Shown here: positions 19,400 to 27,934 of the stretch, piece by piece | Layout of the letters: each line of letters begins with the position of its first letter | Numbering within the stretch: the first letter of the stretch is position 1 | Assembly: GCA_033557685.1 (NCBI GenBank) | Contig: JAWQRN010000604.1 | Location: 1-27,934, forward strand | Reading direction: 5' to 3' | Origin: Sperchopsis tessellata | Taxonomy: Eukaryota; Arthropoda; Insecta; Coleoptera; Hydrophilidae | DNA length: 27,934 nt | Translations under genes and position numbers: made by a program | The notes under the pieces: generated by a model | Told to the model about the DNA's origin: nothing | The model's input: only the letters and a program-made list of their open reading frames with translations | Databases searched by the model: none

Positions 19400-21040
19400 C
19401 TTCATTCTTAATGAGATTTTCCCGGATCCATAAATTTTAGCCTATAGCTCATTCCACAACATTAATTTCATTGCTAAATACTCTCTATAAATTATAATAT
19501 AATGAACCAGCCAAATTGCTATAAATAAATTCCATAATTAAAATTAGACTTACTACTCGTGTTTAGACTTTCAAGTACAAGAAAAAGGATACATTGTTCT
19601 TAGATCCTAAAATGCGATATGACTTTCAACTGACATTCACTGACAAACAAATAAAAAACTGACGGTGAATTTAAAACGTTTATTATCTATGGTTTTTTTA
19701 TTGAATAATTCTGAGTACCTTTTTTTTAGGTGACAAGTATGGTATCAAATCCTGACTGATGTTTGAGATAGATTTAATAATAATCATGTATTCACGAAAG
19801 ATGAAAAATGTATTCATAAGCCGCTTAAAGTAATAGTCAAACATTAAAAAAAAACTATCCACCCAAAGCCTATATATACCGCGACGTAGTAATCTACCCA
19901 TGATGAAAAAGATTCATTATGAACGTCAGAGCCACATTAGGTCTTCCTGCAAATACGTTTGTAGGAGAATCAGGTCCTAGATAAGACACTTTCTTAAAGC
20001 ATTAAAAATAGTTGTGAAAGTCGATGTATACTAAATATACAAAGTATACAAGATTGGTAATTATTTTGAGCCGTTAATTGAAACCATCTAGATTGTGGCC
20101 ATAGATCACTATACGAAAAATGATTCACAATAGAAGCTTTGCAGAGTAACCCTGAGCAGAACTAAAACTTAAATAAAGAAAGATTTTTGAACTCAGAGCT
20201 CAAAGATATCGAATCTGCTCTATGCCTAATAATTTTGGGAAATAATTTGATAAGGCACCAACGCAGCTATTCAGTAAAGCTATTAACATAGTCCAAATAT
20301 CTTGATGATAGGTAACATCCGAAACGATATTTTTTTGGACAATACATATTCAGTAGCTACATAGATCTTTGATTATTAGTTTAGACGGAGTTCTTTTATT
20401 ATTGAAAAAGGGTATTCTACATAATGCTGAAAATGTACTTATTTGGATTCTTGACTAATATGATACTCCAAACGATTCAGTGATACTGGCTCCATATTTG
20501 ATTTTAAGTAAAATTATGTAAATGTTTAACCATGTGCATTTCGTATTTTGTAACCATAAAAATAGGTATAATAGCAAGGAATAGCTAGGAATGTAAATAA
20601 AAATACGGATGATATGCATACATCAAATTACACGCTTTTGCTGTAGCTGTAAAGCAGTAAAATTATAGATTTGTTATAAATATGGCTAACATGCATTAAA
20701 TATACAACCAATAACGCCAAGCTATAAAAGAAAAACGACATATGCACGTGTTTATATGGAAAACAAACAATGCTCAAAGCTCTCATGGGAACTCCAACGG
20801 GTATCCAAGCAAACCACTTAGGGCTTTGTTTCTTTCCTGGGGCACATAAAACAAGCAAGGGCGTGTTGCAATATGGCGAAACACTTACTGTCAATCATAC
20901 TTCAATCGATCTTTTGCTAGAATTTTACCCTAGATCATAAAATGTAGTGTGCAAATAACTGCTGGGTACGAGGCTTCAAATAGTCCAGAAATTTTGTGTA
21001 AAATTATATACGTAATTATATAGAATAAATGCGAATATAT
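19400..21040. other. AT-rich stretch, nothing recognised
   Basis: Short open frames occur on both strands (for example - 20628-20894, with a hydrophobic end), but none has a recognisable domain or matching neighbours. No RNA gene or repeat was seen. Confidence 0.5.

Positions 21041-21046
<6 letters not shown>

Positions 21047-21080
<34 letters not shown>
21047..21080. repeat. (TA)n microsatellite, 3' tail of copy B
   Basis: A perfect 34-base TA run sits just beyond the 3' limit of the minus-strand RTE-like element. It mirrors the AT tract after copy A at 1604-1653. Confidence 0.9.
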
Positions 21081-21084
<4 letters not shown>

Positions 21085-23190
21085 TTATGTGAAGCATGTT
21101 TAGTCTGCCGAACGTAAAATATAGACCTTCGGAACTTGAAAGGCCCTTAGCGTCCAAGTTTCACTAGCATACGTTAGCAAAAGACACACTAATCAATCAC
21201 AAATCTATGTGCGACTTACATATTTTGCTTATCCGGTCAGTTGCACTTCATGCTTTGTGCTTCGTGGTATTTATAAAGAAATATTTTTCATCCATCGTTA
21301 TAAGCTGGCCTGAATACATGTTACAAGATGTTACGGTTTATATGAGTGTACCCGCAATGTACAATTAGTGTTACGTTTTAAAATCATTCATTTTGAAATT
21401 TATACTTTCTGAATCTAAATCAATCATTTGTTCTTAGAGTTATTCTATGGAGTGTGTAAAAATAACGATACCATCTGAAAATCTTAAATGTTTAAGATGT
21501 TCTTCTTAAAGTGAATTAATGCCCTTGTGCTCCCAATTTAGTGCTCGAAACGTATATTCTAGAGCTGCAATATTCAACTTTGGTGATAAGGTGTCTCCTT
21601 GTGTAACAATTTATTGAATATCAAATGTTTCCGTTTCTTGGTGCAATTTAACGTTTGATGAGGCTTTATAATAGATGTTTTGAATTAGGTGTATGCTGGC
21701 AGATGGAAGCAAAGCATTAATAATTGCAGATATCTTGATAGAATCAACTGATTTCTACGAAATCATAATATCGTGCTAGGTTATACTCGTTAAATTTTGA
21801 TATCAATTCACGCATTGCCTGTTATTTGGTTGGTAAGAATCAAATGGGCCGGCAGGGCTGTTAGAAATAATTTTGGTATGGACTGTATAAGTCAGAGATC
21901 TGAGATTCATTGGACGGTTATTTTTTGGATCTTCTTTGTTCTCGTTTTGGTATATCAGAATAATTATTGCATTTTTCAGGATAACGTATACAGTTTTGCC
22001 AGGATTGTATATACCTCTTCTCCAGTGACTCGTAATGCTGTACCCTCCGAGTGCTTTTCCACACTTCATTGATTTAGAGTATGCGCAACTTCTGATGTTA
22101 ATATTGGTGGAACTTCTTACTCGCACGATTTGTTTGTATGGGTAGGTTTGTATCGATATAGTTCGTGGTAAAGCTTTATAACTTCTACAAGGATTTCCCC
22201 GCTGTCGTCAACACATTTTCAGAATTGAGGGCTATTATTTGCTTTTTTCTAAAGTTAAGTCTTTGTTTCACCTGTTTATAGCACCTATGCTCCTCTTGCC
22301 CAGAGTGTGGCTTTGTAGTTATATCTTCTACCATCTTCATTTATTCGCTTTTTATGGTTTTCGATACATCTAGATAATCTTTGCCTTTTAGTTATGTGTG
22401 CTGCTGATGTACGGTTTTATTCCGATCGGGTAATTTTTAATCCCTTTTACTACTAGCTGTCCCACCTATGATCCTGTTATTGAATTCTTCTACAGCAGCA
22501 AACATGTTCTTCCTCTCTCGTTGAAATGCATTTCGGTTAGATTTGAGACTGTCGAAGTTATCTTCTTTGCCATATTTGTAAGCTTTAATATTTCTAATTA
22601 TGCATTTAAATATATGATATATCTAAGCACTCGATGGTCACTTCCAGTGTGAAGGGTTCAGAACTGTGCAGTCTTGTGTAATGGTGTTCTGATTAAGTAC
22701 TATGCAGTCAGTCTCATTCCTAGAATAATTAGGTCCTTGCTAGTTTCATTTGTGTGAAACTTTCTTAGGAATTATGGTATTTGCTATATGCAAACTCTGC
22801 AAATTCCACGTTAATTTCTAATTTCGAAACGAAATGCAACAACAACCTGATTGCCTGATTGACTTTCTCCTACTAATGCACTAAAGTCACTTGAACTATC
22901 ATGAAGTTTTGCACTTCTTCGTATAATGTTTCCTCTTTCTAGTCTGAATGGATACTTGTTGGTGCATGCACTTGCAGAATTTGGACGGAGAGACCTTAAT
23001 TTCTAATTTTGTGACTTTGTGATCTTGAGCCTTCTGTGAACCATGAAACCAACTTCGTTATTTCTTCCACGGTAGTATAATAAATGTATACTTTGCAGTT
23101 GCATAATGTATTCTCCTTTTCTTTTGACTTTGTTCAGATGTATGACATCCCAGTTCTTATCCAATACGACAATTGTCGTGCTCACATTTA
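21085..23190 (-). pseudogene. RTE-like non-LTR retrotransposon, copy B, endonuclease to C-terminus
   Basis: Read on -, it starts in the endonuclease with WDVIHLNKVKRKGEY and LLYYRGRNNEVGFMVHRRLK (within 23003-23185). Later come NETDCIVLNQN (about 22700) and GSDHRVLR (22622-22645), the SDH motif of the nuclease. KKRINEDGRRYNYK (about 22318-22360) matches copy A. Reverse transcriptase blocks follow: EDPKNNRPMNLRSLTYTVH (about 21880-21934), IHLIQNIYYKASSNVKLHQ (about 21630-21690), VTQGDTLSPKL (about 21575-21608) and LRFSDGIVIF (about 21460-21490), where the family has FADD, so the second catalytic Asp is Gly. TYASETWTL (21148-21173) is the last block. The GFRKGYST region is missing between SYQPNN and the next block, an internal deletion of roughly 45 residues. 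Many stops and shifts make it dead. It is the same family as copy A in inverse orientation. Confidence 0.9.
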
Positions 23191-23194
23191 ATAT

Positions 23195-24770
23195 TATCTG
23201 GCAACTGTTTAGGTCCGCGAATAGTCAAGAAGAAAATCATTTAAAAATTCCAACGATCATAAACAGACCAGAAAAAATACCATTTCAAAGCTGGATTTAA
23301 AATGATGCTGTTTTGTCATTTACTATTTTTTAAAGCAAACAAAAATAAATTCGTTCATCAAATATTAATACTAAATGCAGAATCAATTGTTACAGTGATG
23401 TAAATGAAGAACATTTTGAACACCTTAATTTGATGATGTTTTGTAACGAATTAAATTAGTAAGAAAATCAAATTCAATTTTCGTAGAGTAATCTTCTACT
23501 GCTTATCAAATTATTTATCTTTCTTTCCAAAAAACCGTAAAAATGCTAATATACTCAAAAGCATAATTTTGAAAACAGACCTTCAATGAACAAAGATAAT
23601 TCAGCATGTAGAAAATCATTAAAGATGACAACGTATTGAATTGTGGCTAGCTTACTGTAATTAAAGATGACTTCCTCAAATGCCTGTAACTGTAGTATTT
23701 TTAGAAATAAGTTTTTTAAAACTTTTAATTTTTAACATAGAATAGGAGGACAGGAATTTCAAAGTACTCTGAATATGAATTATGCTGATTTGGCCATATT
23801 TAAATAGAATAATTAAAACCTTTTAGATCGCATACAATTCTTTATTATAATATTTCCCATCTATCTTTCGCGCATCTTTACCTTCTTTGTCTTTATCACA
23901 GCTCGACACCCATGCTATAAAATATTCAAGAAATTCATGCTTGAACGTAAAAGTGGTAAAAATCGCCTTTGAATATTGGTGTAAGAGTACACGACATAGT
24001 ATTGCCAACTGACCTCATTTAAACATTGTGGAAATACGATAGGATTTTGTTATTTACGATTTTGTTTTACTAGTGTGACTTTGAAATGACCTCTAAATTG
24101 AGCTTTTCCATTTCATAGTTTAGAGTTATGTTCCTAACACAGGGGAAATACTAAAACATTTTATTATATTGTGCCAGTAAAAAAGGTTTTTAGTTTAGCT
24201 ATATTCTTTACAGATAACCATCGCCCTCACAATTTATTATTTTAAATATGTACACAATTAAAGACAACCGTTTTGTTTTCAGTTTTTATTATCATCGTCT
24301 GTGTTGTTGACACAAATAAACTCGCTTTTGTTTGGCACGTTAATCGTGAACGCTACGCTAAGTTAAACACGTGATTCTGGTTTATATAGCATGGTAAGAT
24401 CTAAATTTAATAAGGGATTGCTTCTTAGTGTACAATTTACTTTTTATAGCGCAAACTACCGGAGTAATAAAACTGTAAACTGAGCTAATAAAGATTCACT
24501 ATAGTACCAATTTTGAATTTAACTTTGTTTTTAAAAATCTATAAAAGCTTACGATCAATAGTGAAGTATCGTAAAGCCTTCTAGCAACCTATATTTTAAT
24601 AATGAAATAAGCGTTTAGCACATAATTATATAAGTAGCATCATCAAAACTATGCTCCACTACAAGCACAGCCACTAACAACGTAATATGTTGACAAACAA
24701 CAATACATATTTACAAAATCGTTTTACCTTCATGTAGTTAACTAGCAATTTGTCTGTAAAATGTTTGCTA
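23195..24770. other. AT-rich stretch, nothing recognised
   Basis: This lies upstream of copy B in its own orientation and could include its untranslated region. No motif, gene or repeat was identified. Confidence 0.5.
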
Positions 24771-24774
24771 ATGT

Positions 24775-24857
24775 GAATGTTGTGTTCGGGTGGAAACCGT
24801 GTAGAGGCTCTGATAAGTGCTGACGTTTCGCCCACTGTTACAAGGGACATTTTCAAG
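24775..24857 (-). repeat. dispersed hammerhead-like repeat module, copy 3
   Basis: On -, CTTGAAAATGTCCC is followed by a hairpin with loop TAA, then GGGCGAAACGTCAGC (GAAACGTC is at 24822-24829 on the + axis). The stem is eight positions long, with one mismatch and two G-U pairs, and the GAAA box is intact. After it comes a segment ending ACACGGTTTCCACCCG, matching ACACGGTTATATCCCG in copy 1. This is the best preserved core of the three. The upstream paired units seen in copies 1 and 2 are not evident here. Confidence 0.65.
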
Positions 24858-24869
24858 TCGAGTGACATT

Positions 24870-25650
24870 ACTTCAACAAAAGAATTCACTGCACTATGCA
24901 GTAAAAATAACATTCATATAGATAATAATCATAGAAGTCTACTACATTTAATGTGTTTGCTAATGTTCAAATTTTCCATGTAATTTACTATGGTTACCAA
25001 ATGGTATTTACTTTCAGCGTATTTCATTGCGTGAATAGTTTTAAATTCAATGTGACACCTGTTGATTCATGCATGGGTTACAATCCTAACTGGGCACTTA
25101 GCAAGAAACATTTCGGGAACGTGTCCTTCTTTAGGCTGTTAGCTCTTGATGGTGGTGAGCTGTATAATGGTTGTTTTAGTAGATGTTCTGAGATAATATT
25201 TGTTTGTTGGTGGTATGGGGGAGATGCTTTAGGAGGGGTTAGGTATGTGAATTGGAAGCAAGAGTACAGTCACGTGGTATTCGGTTTAACTGTGTAATTA
25301 CAATAACAATTTCACTTTTTTTAGTGGACATACTGAAGTAGGACTGACAAAACCCGCTCACTTTAATTTAAATCACATTTGATACTAGTGTTCGCAATAG
25401 GTTAAGTTCCACACAAAATTGTATGTACATGATTGAGTTGAGTAAGTATGTCAGGATTTGTGGAACAGGAAGATTTGGACTGTCTTCCAGTATTTGCTGG
25501 CTTAATATTACATAGCATACTTGTTACAAAGGACTTTCATTTATGTGTTATATCTTTTATTAAAATATCTGCTTGTAACATAGTATCACCATGGATTTTT
25601 TGAAAGGGATAATGAACTAAGAGCTAATTTTGGAAACATAATATATAAAC
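24870..25650. other. stretch with a 114-codon open frame but no supported gene
   Basis: The + frame 24953-25297 is relatively long and part of it (25060-25260) is less AT-rich than its surroundings. I recognise no domain in it, and there are no evident splice or promoter signals. It may be a decayed element or a chance frame. Confidence 0.4.
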
Positions 25651-25653
25651 ATA

Positions 25654-25822
25654 TACAGGGTATTCCATTTAAAAAATCACCTCCATTCTTATATCACGTG
25701 ACCTATGTAAGTGTTTTTTTAGTAGTATTTAAAAAATATAGATGAAACACTACAACTTTCTTTTATAACTCTTTCAATAAAAGAGTTACGGGGGGGGGTA
25801 CAATATAGTGAATCAGCCTGTA
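25654..25822. mobile_element. small terminal-inverted-repeat element (MITE-like)
   Basis: The left end TACAGGGTATTCCAT and the reverse complement of the right end, TACAGGCTGATTCACTAT, share TACAGG and ATTC with small gaps. The unit is 169 bases long. Flanks ACATAT (left) and ACATAC (right) could be a worn target duplication, although a TA duplication is equally possible. A run of nine G (25790-25798) lies near the right end. Elements beginning ACAGGGTG are very common in insects. There is no coding capacity. Confidence 0.55.
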
Positions 25823-25829
25823 CATACAA

Positions 25830-27478
25830 ATTCGTTGTATACTCAAATTGTTGTATGTTGTGGTGGATAAGTCGGATGTTATAAGAGGGGAGTAAGAGTA
25901 ACGCTAGTACACAAAATTAAAAATTAAATGACTTAATTTCGTCAAAAATCCGCTTAGGAAAAATAATCAGGAAACACTAAATTTTTATTCGAAGACTTGT
26001 TTTATCTGTATAATAAACTAACACATAAAAAGACTTGAGTCAAGTCTCTTTACAATCAGTTTGTTCAATCTGTGTACAAGTTTAATCGATGCTATCTTGT
26101 TATTAATGATCTTAGAATGTCTTCTTCTCTTCTAATATATGTAAGTTGTAATTAACTATACCCAAAAAGTATAAAAATACGTGTTATATTTCTATCAGAC
26201 AGTCTATTGAGTATTAATTAAAATTCCTATATTTAGAGTTCCGTTTTAATTAAAAACGACCTTTTCTGACAATAACAAATATGTTGCTTAAAGCGTACTA
26301 CTACCAAACACGCGTATAGAAATGACTGATAGCAGGAAAAGATACGGAACCAGCAAAACTCTTAACGAAACCATTTATTGTTTGTGTATACAATTAAGAA
26401 ATTATAAGTAAAAACACGCTACGAAAAACGCGTAATTATCGAAGAGAGCAATATTTTTAAGATTTATTAACACCTTTTTGTGTACAGTGCATTTGTAATT
26501 CAAATCTGGCTTTTTAATAATTTCTAATTTCGGTCTTTAACTGCTTAGCCTATGAATAATGCAAATTTTCTAAAATAATGGTGGTATAACAGTCATTAAC
26601 ATAGTTTCGTTTTTTAGTGTTTTTCTATTATGGGGCAATCTAATAATATAATAAAAAGGGCAACAGTGGATCATATATATATTTTTTTCGTGTTGCACGG
26701 AAATTTACAGTGGTAAATGGTAGATGGTTGCTATAGATTTCACCTAAATATTCATGAAGGGTTTATTTTTAAGCTTGCGTGTTACTGATACAGAACTAAA
26801 TTGAACGATTCATTCTGTTATAAATGCTAACATGTTTTTCGTGTAGAAGGCTGTGTGCAGTCCTAGTTGAGCAGTTTTTTAATCTCCCTTCCTCTTCTTT
26901 GCCAACTATACTGTTAAGTCATTAACACTTCATTGTGATTATTGAGATAACTTCGAGAGTTTATTACCAGGAACGTGTTAATGAATAAAACAATTTGGAT
27001 CTTCGAATATTTTCTTACTGTCTGTTCCGTTTTACTTATCAAGCTTTCGACACAAATTTGAGAAGTAGTGAACTATAATATATTTTTGTTTCTATTTGCT
27101 TTTCGACATATGTTAGTCTTGTAGCTGTTAATATGTATTGTAGCCACAAGAGATGAAATAACTTTCAAAAATCAGTCGTCTGGTAGTTACATTCAATACA
27201 TTCACATGAAGATAACTCAAGAATAGTGTACATTTAACAGTCTTTTCTAAAAAGAAAAAATTTAATGTAATTTATTTATATATGAATAACTACATAGAGG
27301 AGTAGTTATAAAATATGGAATCTTTATAAAACTTGATATTATCTACCCATAGAAAAGCGCGATTTAACATGAGAATGCTAAAGAAAATTACTTTTGTTAC
27401 TAAGTAACAGGATTATGAGCCATCAGTTTATTATTTCTTAAGAAAATTTTTGGCATGAATACAGGTTAGTTAGAGCAT
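25830..27478. other. AT-rich stretch, nothing recognised
   Basis: No coding motif, RNA gene or clear repeat was seen. All frames are short. Confidence 0.55.
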
Positions 27479-27480
27479 AC

Positions 27481-27715
27481 TAGTGCTGTCGACTATTGGC
27501 CTTTTTCAACTAGTCGATTAGGTAAAGGCGATAATTGATTCGTCGATTAATCGAATATCGACGGTTACTAAAATCGATAGTCACCTAGTCGATTATTCAC
27601 ATTATAATAGATTAGACAATTATATAAGTAATAATGGATTAGTTGATTATCTATGCAATAGTGGATTAGTCGATTACCCATTTAAAAATTGTCGATTATT
27701 AAGTTGTAATCGTTT
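27481..27715 (+). mobile_element. hAT-like transposon end with TCGATTA palindromes, copy 2
   Basis: It starts TAGTGCTGTCGACTATT, very close to hAT ends of the CAGTGCTGTCGA type. At least eight TCGATTA/TAATCGA/AGTCGATTA motifs follow up to about 27700, including TCGTCGATTAATCGAATATCG (near 27541). The element probably continues past the window end, where the transposase or other end may lie. It has the same orientation as 16796-16955. Confidence 0.6.
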
Positions 27716-27911
27716 ACTAACGTAAAAATATTTTCTCAATGACAACTTTTTTAATACTAGTTTTCACTAATTGCATTCGCACGTGCTACAACGGCTTGCA
27801 ACAAATTGTAATTTTTAGTAAAGAAATAATAATAAGTTACCCAAGCTGCACCAGTAAGACACTTTGTTGATGAACTAGAGAACAACTTATAATTCTTTTA
27901 TTTTAGTAAAT

Positions 27912-27930
27912 TAATGTTTTGTTTTTTCAG
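27912..27930 (+). promoter_or_regulatory. candidate 3' splice site
   Basis: TTTTGTTTTTTCAG followed by ATGA has the polypyrimidine run and AG of an intron end. It lies at the very end of the window, so the exon cannot be judged. Such sites arise often by chance in T-rich DNA. Confidence 0.25.
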
Positions 27931-27934
27931 ATGA

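Noticed and set aside
21797..22072. 91-codon open frame on the plus strand
   Set aside because: It is antisense to the NNRPMN region of RTE-like copy B, which matches the family on -.
24953..25297. 114-codon open frame on the plus strand
   Set aside because: No recognisable motif, no neighbouring coding signal and no evident start context.
16796..27715. The two TCGATTA-rich segments as the two ends of one 11-kb hAT transposon
   Set aside because: They have the same orientation, so they cannot be the inverted ends of one element, and no transposase lies between them.

Overview
The window reads as AT-rich animal nuclear DNA, most likely from an arthropod and probably an insect. It has no dense coding, no operon-like layout and no intact gene longer than about 130 codons. 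Almost everything recognisable is the remains of transposable elements, each broken by stops, frameshifts and deletions. The insect guess rests on the mix of element families: RTE-like and Jockey-like LINEs, a LINE with an RNase H domain, a KRBA2/Ginger-type integrase, hAT-like ends rich in TCGATTA, and a short element with ACAGGGT-type ends. It is an inference, not a proof.

Layout. Bases 120-1653 hold the C-terminal part of an RTE-like LINE on the + strand, ending in a (TA)n tail. A second, longer copy of the same family lies at 21085-23190 on the - strand, also next to a (TA)n tract. Bases 2800-3800 hold small repeats, including a possible tRNA-derived SINE. Bases 5830-6160 hold a promoter-like block (two CCAAT boxes and a TATA box) followed by a structured repeat module that recurs at 14335-14500 and, inverted, at 24775-24857. 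Bases 6262-7300 hold a short reverse transcriptase scrap on + and, on -, a LINE fragment with RNase H. Bases 8100-13740 are AT-rich with nothing I can name.

Bases 13746-15970 contain a decayed integrase with a DD35E layout and a Cys-rich tail, bracketed by two direct copies of a 94-base repeat. Bases 16796-16955 and 27481-27715 are hAT-like palindrome-rich ends in the same orientation. Bases 17160-17740 are a Jockey-like reverse transcriptase fragment. A short GC-rich island sits at 19305-19390, and a small terminal-inverted-repeat element at 25654-25822.

None of these pieces can work as a gene today. The most interesting signal is the repeat module in three copies. Its folded form resembles a minimal hammerhead ribozyme of the type described from Penelope-like elements, and the copies share a paired change in the catalytic core. 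No host gene is confidently visible; the window could lie between genes or inside a long intron.
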